Below, piece after piece: positions 48,116 through 59,643 of a DNA stretch of 64,000 nucleotides. The translations under genes were made by a program, and so were the position numbers. Origin of the DNA: Bryum argenteum (taxonomy: Eukaryota > Streptophyta > Bryopsida > Bryales > Bryaceae); assembly GCA_037043015.1 (NCBI GenBank), contig CM073328.1, positions 10,761,495-10,825,494 of the forward strand, given 5' to 3'. Position 1 is the stretch's first letter; the number at the start of each line of letters is the position of its first letter. The notes beneath the pieces are model-generated. The model saw nothing but the letters and a program-made list of their open reading frames with translations, was not told where the DNA came from and searched no databases.

Positions 48116-48667
48116 TAGCGAAAGCGGAGGTAAAGTCGCTGTACTTCTCGACTTGAACTGCTATTGTAGCGCTTCTGGCACAGAAGCGAAGAGAAACTAT
48201 TCCACATTTGCAAAATTTCTCACATCCAAACTCATAACGGACTGAGAAACGTGCCACAAAAGAGCCTATCGGAGCCAATTCGAAACTGCGATATACATTT
48301 CGTTTGCATACTGAGGAGCTTTCATTGCGGCGATTGTTCCACGACAAATTTCACATGACAGACCAAGAGTTGCATGTGAGAAATCACCGCAGACAGTACT
48401 CCAATCGGATCATGGCCATTCCCGAAACCGAAGCTTAAAATCACAAATTCTCCTCAACGATGATGAAAGATCAGACATCTGCAAAAATGAACAGAGCTCA
48501 CCTCACCATAGCCACCGTGGCAGATCTGTGATTATGGCGCCCCCGCCGAAAAAATCGGTTTGAATTGAAATTATGGCGCCATGGAGGTCACCATCGTCGG
48601 TATAAACTAGAACCGTGGGGAGGATGAACGAAAGCACGGTTTCAGGGCCTTCACCTGACTGTTCGGC

Positions 48668-48710
48668 CTTCTAGGACATTCCTCGCTTAACCCCCTTCTA
48701 GGACCTTCTA
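48668..48710 (+). promoter_or_regulatory. Paired heat-shock-element-like motifs of the FKBP gene
   Basis: TTCTAGGACATTCC and TTCTAGGACCTTCTA lie about 275-315 bp upstream of the FKBP start codon. Both follow the alternating TTCnnGnAnnTTC pattern bound by heat-shock factors. They are conserved in the orphan copy at 42.95-43.0 kb. Plant FKBP62/65 genes are known to respond to heat; regulation here is inferred. Confidence 0.5.
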
Positions 48711-48982
48711 CCCACTAGTTATTCTGTGCCCATGCTATCACGCTTCATTGCTGGTTCAGTATTCTGCACTCGCTTACCCACTCCCCTGATTTGGGGTCTA
48801 TTCTCATTGCTTCTTTATCGTGCTTGGTACGCACTTCTTTCCTCTCTAGGGTTTTGGGTTCCGCTCGAAAAATCTTGAAGGGCGTGCCTGATTTTCTGCG
48901 AATTTAAGCTTTGTGTTATTTGGACTTCCCCATAGTGTGAGAACTTCTTGTGCCCTGGTTTATAGAGCTTAATCGAATAGAG

Positions 48983-51962
48983 ATGGCGTATGATCTTGAC
49001 ATCCCCGATGCCGAGGAGGTGGAGGAAATTGGAGAGGAAGTAGATTACGACCCTGACAAAGTCGGCAAGGTTCAAGAGTTGATCAAGGGCGGAGGTTTGG
49101 AGAAGGTTATCACCAAACTCGGAGAAGGTTACGAAACGCCAGAAACCGGCGATGAAGTCTCAGGTTTGTACTGGACCGAGTCTGACTCTCTCTTTGTCCC
49201 TGACACTCCATCAAGCTTTTCTCTCACCTCTCGATCAATTTTTGCAGTGCATTACACTGGAACTTTGCTGGATGGGACGAAGTTCGATTCAAGTCGGGAC
49301 CGAGATGCGCCATTTACGTTCAAATTGGGTCAAGGTGAGATCATTGTTCACTTCGAGGCTTTGGAAGCTGTTTTTTTTTAAAGGATTTCAGACGTGAGTT
49401 ACTCTTGTTGTTATACCTTGCAGGTAAAGTGATCAAAGGATGGGACAAGGGTGTCGCAACTATGAAGAAGGGCGAGCAAGCCACATTTACTATTGCTCCC
49501 GAATACGCTTACGGCGAAGCGGGTTCCCCTCCTGTCATCCCGCCTAATGCAACTCTGAAATTTGATGTGGAGCTTCTCTCTTGGGCTAGTGTGAAAGATA
49601 TCTGCAAGGATGGTGGTATCATTAAGAAGATTCTTGTCGAAGGAAAGAAATGGGAGACTCCAAAGGATTCTGACGAAGTTCTCGGTATTCTAATGGCCCT
49701 TCAATGGAAGCTGTCATTGTGATAGTTCAGACAATAAGAGTATCAATCTGTCTTCGATTAGGAAATCTTTGTTCAGTCCAATTGGCGTAGATGCACTAAC
49801 TTTAAGTTTCCGCTGTGATGTTCGAGCTGTAATTTGAAATTGTGGATTTGAACCGTGGATTCCGTTATTCGACCTCTCAACCTTTAGGGTGTTGGTGGTT
49901 CTGTTGCGTAGTTGTAATCTTTGATTCTGGTGCCTGACAGTGAAATTTACGGCAAGGCTGCAACGCGGGAAAACGCTCGTGTATAAAACTCCAGAAAGTG
50001 GTGTGGAATTTACTGTTAAAGATGGTAAGTAGCCTTGAGGTTTTCTTATCATCTTTCATGGAAAGCAGAACGATTTCCTATGCAGGAGCTAACGCCGATG
50101 TTCACATGTTGTCGATACAGGGTTCTTCTGCCCTGCGCTGAAGGAGGCTGTGAAGACTATGTTGAAAGGAGAAGGGGCCTTGTTGACAGTGAAGCCTAAA
50201 TGTAAGTGCTGGCCGTGGTTTTCTGATATGGAGTTCCACTATCCATTATTGCAAGGCTTTAGTTGAGATCCTTTTCGCTGACACTTTTTTCGAACTGATT
50301 GCTTGCAGATGGATTTGGCAGTCAAGGAAGAGCTCCTACTGGGGACGTGCAGGCCATTCCGGCTGAGGCTGTTCTCGAGATTGATATTCAGCTCGTTTCG
50401 TGGAAAGTGGTCGAGGAGATCACCGATGATAAGAAAGTAATCAAGAAAATTTTGACACCAGGAGAAGGCTACGAAAAGCCTAACGATGGATCGACTGTTA
50501 AAGGTATGCATGCTGGATCGATCTCAAAGAATTCTTTTCTTTTCACACTCTGCTCCAGTGTTAACATTTCTGTAACTACGAAAACCGATTTTCTGAATGC
50601 TTGTGCAGTGAAATATGTGGCCAAGTTGGAGGACGGGACGATATTTGAGAAAAAAGGTGAAGAGGAGGAGTTGTTTCAGTTCGTCACTGACGAAGGTAAG
50701 TTGAGAAAGGAGGAAGTTGTGTAAGCACATTCAGCCCGTTATGTGTTCAGACTAGTACTGCTTTACGATTCCTGCTCACATTCGTTTCCGTTTCTATACA
50801 GGTCAAGTTATTGATGGCCTGGACAAGGCTGTGCTCTCCATGAAGAAGAAAGAACATGCTTTAGTGACTATTGCTCCAGAGTACGGGTTTGGATCAACGG
50901 AAATGAAGAGGGATCTCGCTACTGTGCCTGCCAATTCCACTCTTACTTATGACATCGAGCTTGTTGAGTTTGTGAAGGTAAAACTTCGTAACCATCCAAG
51001 ACTGTCACTCCAGGCATTACATCGAACTGCGGATGGATCTTCAGTTTAAAGGCTAAGATGGTAGTATAAGAGACTTGCAAAAGCTAGGTCTTGTGTGTAA
51101 AAGATCTTACAGAAGTGAAGTTCCTGGGTCAGTTTTTAAGTTTTTCTGAGAATCAGTAACTTACGGTAGATTCTCGACAGGATAAGGAATCGTGGGACAT
51201 GGAGACTCCTGAAAAATTGGAGTCTGCTGCGAAGAGGAAGGAGGACGGGAATGCGCTTTTTAAAGCTGGAAGTTATGCACGCGCTGCCAAGAGATATGAG
51301 AAGGCAGTGAAATTGATTGAGTATGATAGCAGCTTCGACGATGAGCAAAAGAAACAAGCGAAGGCACTCAAAATCAGTTGCAATCTCAACATGGCCGCGT
51401 GCAAGCTAAAACTGAAAGACTACAAAGAGGCGGTTAAGTTGACGACGAAGGTGGGTTGCCAACTTCCGAAAATCTCTTAGAATAAATAGACTGTTTTCAT
51501 CATAATCTTCTAGTGTGAAGTACTAACGTATACTTTCATTAATCCTGGAGCAGGTTTTGGAGCTGGAGTCGACGAACATAAAGGCGTTGTACAGAAGAGT
51601 GCAAGCATATATCGAGTTGTTAGACCTCGACTACGCGCATGCAGATATCAAGAAGGCTCTGGACTTGGACCCTAACAACAAGGAGGTGAAGCTGGAGTAC
51701 AAGCGGTTGAAGCAGAAGCAAGTTGAGCAGAACAAGAAGGAAGCCAAGTTATATGGCAACATGTTTGCTCGCCTCAATAAAATGGAAGCCGCAGAGAAGG
51801 TCTAGTCACAACATTTTCAATTGATGAGTAGCTCTGTTAAGTTAAATCAGCTAACCACAGTTAAATTGTTCATATTCCCTGGTACAGAACTGAAGTTTTT
51901 GTGTTGGTTGTGTACAGAAGGTTGGAGATGGTCCAGAGCCGATGGCTACAGATAGTTCATAG
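48983..51962 (+). CDS. FKBP62: FKBP62/ROF1-like immunophilin: three FKBP domains plus TPR, 10-11 exons
   Basis: Exons: 48983-49163, 49248-49334, 49424-49684, 49941-50024, 50121-50201, 50309-50503, 50609-50695, 50802-50977, 51181-51450, 51554-51799/51805, with a possible last exon 51918-51962. After an acidic lead ([20 protein letters not shown]) come FKBP domain 1 ([33 protein letters not shown]), domain 2 ([19 protein letters not shown]) and domain 3 ([18 protein letters not shown]), then TPR repeats for Hsp90 docking ([44 protein letters not shown]) and a Lys/Gln-rich tail. Only domain 1 keeps the active-site Trp; domains 2 and 3 have other residues, so peptidyl-prolyl isomerase activity probably resides in domain 1. 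Reading through exon 10 gives a stop two codons later (557 residues); splicing to the last exon adds a 14-residue tail ending MATDSS. The frame is intact. Confidence 0.94.
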
Positions 51963-53121
51963 TGCGGAGGACTCACGATCGCTTATGAACATGTAGAGAT
52001 GCACATAAGTCAGTTATTTGAGGGAGATTAGCGCAGTTTTTAAAACTTGTTGCCAGTGAGCTTGTAACTAAGCTGTTTTTGAACGTAAAAGAACCTCGGA
52101 AGTCCCTGTAGGGAGAAGCTTTTGCTTACATTGGACATGCATTTGATTCGATTGAGGACGATCTGTGCTTTCTGCATTTGACTGGTTGAGGACGACGTAT
52201 GCTTTCTGCTCTTGTAAGTGTTGAACGGAGCCATTGTTGGATTGTTGGAATTGTTTAATTGCGTAGGCTGCAACCTGTGTTATAAACAAGGTATTGGCTC
52301 ATATTCGATCTTGTGATCGGAATGTATCCTCATTTGTTCGCGCCATCGAACTTGAGTTTTTTAGCTCAGGTGTTTTAATTTGGAGAAGAACGGTTGCGAG
52401 GCTGAGGTCTGTGCGTGCAGAGGATTGGGAGTGTAGTACGACAAAGTTATGATTGAAATATAATCTTTGGTTCCAATGTACATTAAGGACTGGCTAAATG
52501 ACGTTGTAATCTATCTTCTACCATATCGTGACTTAAATCCAAAAGACGGTGTATTTTATCTTCTTACCGTGACTTAAACTTGGAGTTCAAAAGTCCAAAA
52601 GTTTTGAGGTTTCCCATTAGGACATCTCCTGAAATTTAGATTTAGGGTTCAGAAGTTCAGAGGATTGAGCTGTTGGGTTGTGTAGCCAATTCGTTTCGAA
52701 AGCGAACTGTTTTTTGCTCGTAAAGCCCGTCGTGTCCCTTCAGTGGGAATGCCCTTATCAAGAACTCCACAGACAGGTACTACCCATTGTGTTCAGAACG
52801 GCATGTTCGCTTAACATCCGATGCAACAATCCAACGAATAACAGACAAGCGGAAACGAGCGAGGAGCTCGTGAAGGTGGAGTGGCATACATCATCCCACG
52901 GGAGAGTTTCACACCCTTCTCGTTGGAGATCTCAGCACTGGTTGAATGAAATTCAACGACCTTTCATACGGGAGCGTCCTTCCCAGTTCAAGATCACTAC
53001 TGTTGTTCGTCCCCAGAGCCAGGAACCACGACTGGAATGACTGGGATGGAGGTTGGAACACAAGAACTGCTATATTCCTCGCCTACTGCTTAACCCATGA
53101 ATACGGCTTCTTGTAAGCAAG
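51963..53121. other. FKBP 3' flank and intergenic DNA
   Basis: It holds the FKBP 3' UTR. Around 52678-53040 there is a moderately GC-rich plus-strand open frame of 120 codons with no recognised family. Confidence 0.5.
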
Positions 53122-53283
53122 CCCCTCACAGAAGAATTCAGAGTGCTCCTTGCCCCTGCGGATGCGAATTCAGCCTCATGGGACTACGAGCGTGCCCGAC
53201 TGCCCCTCACAGAAGAATTCAGAGTGCTCCTTGCCCCTGCGGATGCGAATTCAGCCTCATGGGACTACGAGGGTGCCCGACTC
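53122..53283. repeat. 81-bp tandem duplication, nearly identical units
   Basis: Two units start at 53122 and 53203 with CCCCTCACAGAAGAATTCAG. The period is 81 bp, a multiple of 3, so two plus-strand frames stay open through both (27-residue peptide repeats). A shorter echo follows (CTCCACCTTGTAGAAG twice). No protein family was recognised. Confidence 0.85.
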
Positions 53284-53853
53284 CACCTTGTAGAAGCCCG
53301 ACTCCACCTTGTAGAAGATAGTGTGCAAACGCGAACATAGTGGTACTACTTCTTAGAGACCGGTTTCTTATTTACAAGTCCACCACCAAGTGGTGGTGAA
53401 GTTTTTCAGCAGTCAAGTCCGTGGGGCTTTCGCGGTACAGAGTTCGTGAACGCCCGATCACCAAGTACATGTTACAATGTTTGCTGGACAATCGTGGAAG
53501 GGAACTTAACTCTGCATAGCTAGAGGTTGATGGCAACGCTATGGCCATGGAAAGATGATGCTAAAGGAGCATTGAGGGTCTTCAAAGTAGACTACCAATG
53601 AGGCATATGGAGATCGAGTATCCTTTATGCTCTCCAAGATTTCATCCGTATTCATTTTCATGAGATTTTAAGGTTTGGATTCAGATTAGGAGCTACGAAG
53701 TGTATGGGCGGATTCTAATTCGTTCGAGACCGGATATATCTACCGAGGGTTGGTGAGCATACATGGCAATTGCATGAGACTTACCATGACTTTGAGTTTT
53801 TGCCTTTTTCACTTCTACAACAAAAAGTGATGGTTTGTCATTTGGACAAGTGC
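53284..53853. other. Intergenic DNA between the 81-bp repeat and the CACTA element
   Basis: No recognised gene, RNA or repeat. It contains the TGC target site (53851-53853) of the CACTA element. Confidence 0.5.
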
Positions 53854-55460
53854 CACTACAACAAATCCAATCCAATGTGACTAGATGTAAACCGGCCTAT
53901 GTGACTGCGTAGTCACATCAGTCATCAGTTTAGTCAAAAATCAGTCATAAGACGGTCTAGTCACAGACTAGTCATGGACTAGTCATAAATGTAGTCATTT
54001 TTTTGAAGACGTGGATGGAAACGTCTATGGGAACGAGACATATGTTCCCTTGCGCAGTTCCCATAGTCATGCTTTGATTGCTTACTATATGCAGTTATAT
54101 CTAACATAGTTGTATGGTATTGGTATTTGGTTTATGTACGACTTAGTGTTGTCATAGAGTTGGTTTGGGTGACTACATGTAGTCACGTAGTCCTTAACGT
54201 GACTAATAGTAGTCATAAATTTCAATTTGATGACTCTACAAAGTCATAAGCTCCTAAAAGACTAAGTAAAAAAATGACACGTGGCGAAGGTGGACCTTGC
54301 CTCCATTTTTGTTTAGGGTTAGGGTTGAGAATATTAAGGGCAACCAGCCTCCAGCCCCTCATTTTTTGAGCTCTCTTTCTTTCTTTCTTTCTCTCTCTCT
54401 CGCTTAGAAGATTGTTGAAGGTAAGAGGTGTTGAGGAGTACTTTGAGGTAGGAGTCTTGAGTAGTACTTAGAGGTAGGAGTATAGATGAATACTTAGAGG
54501 GTCACATTTGATAGAGGAGAAGTGATTATACATGTTCCTTTTCTTTGGCACTTCTATTGATTGGCAATGAGGCAACAACTCAATTGTCCACCCAAAAGCT
54601 ATATGAACTTCTTTGAGGTATTGTGTTTCATGCATGATCCTCTCTCATCTTTAATCAAGTTTACAATCTAGAGAGTATTAAGTACAGTTGAACATTGTTG
54701 CAATTTCTTGAACCTTGTATGTATCTTCCATTAAATCCCATGTATATGTCTCCATTGTATGATTTTGGTACTGATGTGGAATGTGAATTTCAGTCAAAGA
54801 AATCATCACTCTACGCAGTCATAGGGCCACATACACGGTAAGAATTTTATCACTACTGCGAGTCACTCTTTCCAATACTGTGACTGAAACTAGTCATCTA
54901 CCCTTGACTGAAACCAATCATCTATCATTTTACTAAAACCAGTCATCTATACTACGACGGTGCACAATCATAATCCACAGCAGCTAAAAATATAACTAAC
55001 ATTAATATTCCATGTCAACAACATAAAATATGACTCCATAGAGTCACATTCCACGTTGACGACATTAACTATGACTCCACATAGTCACATTCGACGCCAG
55101 CCAAAAATATGACTCAATGCAGTCACCATTACATTACTATGCATGGTGAAAAAACCATATATGTGTTGACTGATACCTCACTACACTTAGTCACTATCTT
55201 CATATTGATGACTATATGTAGTCACACATATGTGACTCTACACAGTCATATTTTCCCAAGTCCCAATGCACGTTCCTATTTGAGGTCCAAAAACGGTGTA
55301 GGAACGCAGTATTGGGAACAAAAAATGTCCAATATGACTACTAGTCAGATTGTCCGGAGCGACTAAGTCCAAATGACTACAGATGGTGCTAGTCATATTT
55401 TGATTTATGCCCGATTTTAGTCATAAAACCTAGTCACATTGGGCTGGATTTGTTGTAGTG
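53854..55460. mobile_element. Non-autonomous CACTA (En/Spm) transposon, 1607 bp
   Basis: The ends CACTACAACAAATCCA and the inverse TGGATTTGTTGTAGTG are flanked by the 3-bp duplication TGC (53851-53853 and 55461-55463). Many short subterminal motifs built on GTGACTA/TAGTCAC occur in both orientations over the first ~450 and last ~650 bp, as expected for transposase binding sites. No transposase frame is present. The centre (54280-54420) contains TTTAGGGTTAGGGTTGAG followed by a CT-rich tract, which resembles a plant promoter and 5' UTR and may be captured host sequence. Confidence 0.92.
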
Positions 55461-55480
55461 TGCTCATACAAGCACGGCAT

Positions 55481-55640
55481 GGTGACTTAAGAAGAAGATG
55501 TATTCCCTCTCTCATTGTAGTGATTTAAGTAAGTATCCTCATGCAGGTGCAACATGGCATGGTGACTTAAGAAGAAGATGTATTCCCTCTCTCATTGTAG
55601 TGATTTAAGTAAGTATCTTCATGCAGGTGTATGGTAGAGT
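55481..55640. repeat. 80-bp tandem duplication next to the CACTA element
   Basis: Two almost identical 80-bp units start GGTGACTTAAGAAGAAGATG at 55481 and 55561. Confidence 0.9.
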
Positions 55641-55955
55641 AGCCAAAAATGGCGCAGTGCCGAAAATGGAGCCCTAGTAATCTTCACTGCCATGTACATA
55701 ATAGCTTCTCCATACAACAGTACCATGTACACACTGCAAAGATTATAGGGCGTCACTTTAGGGCACCATTTTAGGAACACCTATATTTCCATCTTTAGAA
55801 ATTCATTACTTACTGTAGAAGAGTTGAAAAATGATGATTCCACTTGCTCTAGTTTTCTACTAATTTTCCCCATGCACAAAAATTGCTTGCACTTGCAACA
55901 TTCCTGTAGATTTTCTGTGCTGAAAATTGCGCCATTATAGGACACCTTACCATAT
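55634..55955. mobile_element. Possible MITE with ATGGTA/TACCAT ends
   Basis: The left ATGGTAGAGTAGCC...ATGGCGC and the right GCGCCAT...GGACACCTTACCAT are imperfect inverted ends around an AT-rich centre. TA flanks both sides, but this may be chance. Confidence 0.4.
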
Positions 55956-57432
55956 CAAGCAAGGAGACGGGACATCAAGCCCCGGTGTGTCATTAAGGAA
56001 AGTGCTTTGTGTTTCCTCCTCTATGAATCAACAAGCCCTTGGTCTATGGGCCTATGTTACGATTGAAACCAATCAACCATAGTGACCTTATACACATAAG
56101 GTGATATTTTGTATCTTTGTATATAAACTTGTGTGTTGTTTGAGCAATATATACACATTCCAAATTTTCACATGATTCTTTATGTTTTTTCATATCTTAG
56201 AATGATTGCCTTGTCATCTTTTGAATTAATTGTCTTTGATACATGGGAAAATGCAGAGTCAAGGTCTTATTGCATCCAAGTAGTAAAAAAGTGAAAAACT
56301 TGAATGTTTGTTTGAAAGTGTAAATTGATTTTCTATTAATTTCTTAATTGAAAAACATTACTAGAGTCCCCAAATTACAAGATCCCAAATTTGCAATCTC
56401 AAACTTAAACCTAAAAAACTACACCCCAAAACCCCATTAGTTTTTACTGAACCCCACTTACTGTACATGGATGCAATGAGACCCTGGCGCAGATACAGAG
56501 GTGTGGGTTTCTTTGTGAATCTAGTAGCGCTGGCTACTCTTCATCATCCATCCCCATGGATGAATGACGCCCTTCCTACAGTTCGTGACGCCCCATTCTG
56601 TCCAGTTGCTCCATTCTGTCCAGTTCTCGAGACGCCATTCTGTCCATCAAAAACACGCAGGGATGCAGGGGTCGGGGACAACGTTGGAACTTCGCTGCCG
56701 AGCCACACTCGCGTTGAAGAGGCATTGAAGCGCTTGCTCTCGATTTCCCGAGCGCTACTGCGAGGGGCTGCGCCAAGTAATCGCGCTACACTTTGCGGGC
56801 ATTATTGGCTTCCTAGTTGTGTGCTGCAGTGACGATCCTCCTCCAAGCGGAGGTTCACCCCGTTACTTTCAACTCCCTCTCTTTTGATCATTTCAGAATA
56901 ATGAATTTCCTCGTCCGCTGCCTTAGAGATTGAGGGGATTTATTTTTATCGTCCAGGTAGAGCAGCAGCGGGAGTGTGGACGTGGTGGTGGGGAAGAGAT
57001 TATGTACGAGGTTCCCGTGTCTTTCCTGTGCGCGGCGCCGTTTCGCTCAAATCCAAGCTGCCTTTAGGACAGAGAAGGGGCAGCACGGGAGCACGCAATA
57101 GAGCTCGTTGTGTAAGCAGCCGTAATTTCAGGATTGGACGGAAATTCCTCTCAAAGCTCGCGAGGTAGCGGCGTGGAGGAGTCGTGCGTTGTGCGGTTAG
57201 ACGTCGAATTTGGGTGTGAGGATCGAGCGCGTGGGCGATCGAGCGCGGTACTCGAGCGCTAGCGTCACGAGTAGAGTTGCTCACAAAGTCGAGCCTGGTC
57301 TGTTTCTGCACTGAACTATTGTGAGCACTGGGAGCGGGGACTAGCTGGTCGGTTGCTTTCGTGTGGATCGTTTTTGATGCGAGGATCATTGTCTTGTGTT
57401 TCAGGTTACTCTTGGAGTGGCAGCAACAAAAG
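55956..57432. other. Intergenic DNA; right part GC-rich and promoter-like
   Basis: AT-rich to about 56460, then distinctly GC- and CpG-richer. A CCATTCTGTCCAGTT motif repeats near 56593-56645. The 56467-56832 frame has no recognised domain. 56960-57432 looks like the 5' UTR/promoter of the candidate gene that follows. Confidence 0.45.
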
Positions 57433-58157
57433 ATGGCTGATGATACTCTGCCTCGCGGTGAGAGTTCATGGCCGTAGTCATTGTTGTGGTTGGAATTCGG
57501 TTCCTGTTGCCTTCTCAAAGGAAGAGTGTGGTCGCCAATGCTGAATCTTACCTTGGCGTCATTCCTAATGCTTTAACGACCATGGTGTCGGTGTCCTCAA
57601 TTGATATTTATGTTGTGTGATAGGTGGCCATGGCGGTGGTTCAGTCAACCATTCAGAAAACGGTAGCACCCGACGCCGGCAGCCTATCAGCGCATTCCGA
57701 GGTCCACTGCTTCTCATTTGACTTGCTTTAAATTGGCATTATTTCTGTAATTGAGTCCCGTAACTTTTTCAAATTGGAGCTGAATGAAGCTACCTTCAGG
57801 ATTTCTAGTGCATCATCCATCGATGAAAAGTTTCGGTGGAGTTTTTTGATTCCGAGATTTAATAGCTATCAAATTGACTCATCAAACTGAATCGCAGTGA
57901 ACCTTTTCTCCCATACCTGAATTGTGGTTGACTTTAAAACTGGCGAACTCTGAATCTGGCATGCATTGTTTCACAGTTGGGAGGTCTCGAAGGGGTATTC
58001 GGACTAATGCGAGAGGAAATACCATGGCGCACGCACAAGCTATGGCGGATGGAGCGAATGTTCAACGTGTGTCGATTCCGCCTGCCGGACCTGTCAATCC
58101 ACAAGCGGGTAACGGAGCCAAACTCCACTCCGAAGAGGAGCGGGGGAAGGGACAAAA
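57433..58157 (+). CDS. Candidate gene 5' part, low-complexity protein, truncated
   Basis: Three potential exons join in frame with GT/AG sites: 57433-57457 (MADDTLPR), 57624-57701 (GGHGGGSVNHSENGSTRRRQ and PISAFR), and 57977 onward (GRSRRGIRTNARGNTMAHAQ and further Gly/Asn/Ala/Gln-rich residues). GC content is raised and a CpG-rich leader precedes it. From about 58134-58158 the sequence becomes the 3' flank shared by the zinc-finger copies, so the gene seems cut by that duplication; the open frame then runs only to 58200. I recognise no family. Splicing is a guess, and the region could be a relic or non-coding. Confidence 0.33.
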
Positions 58158-59175
58158 CACGTCAAACAACAACCATAAAAGGATATTAGAAGTCACATAG
58201 AAAACTCCTAATAGATGAAAGACCATATAGGTTCATATTTACTAATAAAAATGTAATCCTTAATCCGTAAGGGAAATCTATCATCTATGTACACACCTCA
58301 AATAGAAAATTGAGGGCCTGCCTCAATTGCAAAAGCAAAGTCTTTGTGTCGAAAACCAATAGAACAAAACCCAGGGATTGTCTACTGGAAGGAATCGAAA
58401 TGTGGATCATTGGCATGATTACTCTCACTCATGATCCCGTCCGCTAAATCATCATTTTGGTATGAATCCACATGGTTGAGGTTGGTGAGCTCATCTCGAT
58501 TCATGTTGTCGTCCTGGTTCCAATGCGGAATCTGGTGCAAGTGACTGCCATCGGAGTTCCCGACATCGCTCCTCAGGTTGCTAGGAGCTCCACGCCGCAC
58601 GTTTGAGTTGAAGTTTGTATTGCGGGTCCAATCCAAGTTGCTTGAATTCTGCTCCGTTGACGGGATGCCGGGATTCCCCTGTTGGAGGTTGTTGCTCGAT
58701 AGCTGCATCGACGAGGTACCGGGATGTTGCATGTTGTTGCTCGATTGCTGTAACATACTAGGGTGCATAGGTCCCATCGGATGTTGTTCGTGGTAGTAGG
58801 AGCCGGGCGGAAAATTCAACGATGGCCGCGCACCTAGTGCTTGCAAGGGACTGGTTATCCCCGACGCCTGTCCATAAGGACTATGAGGAATTGCTGTCGC
58901 CGCTGGTCCCCCTGCAAACCTATATCACAAATTTGCGAAAAGCATAAACAAGAGAAACAAGAGAGAGCACGCAATGAAATCTCATAACCTCTGATTATTA
59001 GATTTCCAATCAATCGAACTTACATGTTCCAAGTCTGCGCAACCATGCGTTGCTGGTTCTGCGCCTTGCCCACCAATTCCTGGGCTCTCTGAAGCTCCTC
59101 TTTCTCACGATCTGCAGCAAACGGATCAGGAAGTTAGCGATCCAAAAAAACACAGCAAAGCGGATCATGGAAGTT
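58134..59175. repeat. Left arm of a ~1-kb inverted repeat (Z4 side)
   Basis: It matches 60594-61640 in reverse complement, covering the Z-family 3' flank, exon 3, intron 2, exon 2 and a little of intron 1, with few differences. The spacer of ~1.4 kb contains Z4 exon 1 and its promoter. Confidence 0.88.
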
Positions 59176-59617
59176 ATCGATTGCAAAAAACATAGCCAGA
59201 CGGATCATGAAAATAATAAAGGATCGTAAAACACAGCAAAGCGTATTAGAGAAGGTAAGCGATAAAGGGACACAGGAGAACTATCCTCGGATATAACGAT
59301 TGAAACACAAGACGGAGCGTGGAAATCAGCAATTGAAAAAGAAATCCACGGAAATCGGGAGATAAAAATCCATTCCGGAGAGAGGGACCTGATCGGTGGC
59401 GATTCATGTGGCCGCCGAGCGCCTGCGACTTCTGGAACTCTTGATTGCAGAAGCGGCATATGTAAGGTCCCTTCGCATTCGCCTCGCCCTCGCTGCGGTT
59501 CTCATTGCTGCGCTTGCGAGAATTGGTTGCATTCTTGTCCGCCGGCGCTCCATTCTTCGCCGGCGCTCTATCGTTTCGCCGCTCATCGCCGCCGTCTCCT
59601 GCAGCTGCAGCTAACAT
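58382..59617 (-). CDS. C2H2 zinc-finger protein Z4, 3 exons, intact
   Basis: Exons 59389-59617, 59024-59111 and 58382-58919, about 284 residues. Exon 1: an Ala/Asp/Arg/Asn-rich lead, then one C2H2 finger CRFCNQEFQKSQALGGHMNR and a final His (QALGGH intact). It ends at a phase-1 donor inside a GATCAG|GTCCCT context. Exon 2 (88 bp) encodes a basic/acidic helix starting DREKEELQRAQELVGKAQNQ. Exon 3 is a disordered Asn/Gln/Ser/Met/Pro-rich tail with NNMQHPG and NNLQQGNPGI modules, ending in Asp/Asn-rich sequence. The last acceptor must be ATATAG|GTTTG to keep frame. It is probably a nuclear DNA-binding regulator; targets are unknown. Both strands are open over much of exon 3, but the minus-strand reading is the one conserved in all copies. 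Confidence 0.82.
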
Positions 59618-59635
59618 GATGATCGAAGTCGGTGA

Positions 59636-59643
59636 AATATATA
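59636..59643 (-). promoter_or_regulatory. TATA-like box of Z4
   Basis: TATATATT starts 26 bp upstream of the Z4 Met, closer than the usual 30-35 bp between TATA and the transcription start in plants. Confidence 0.5.
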
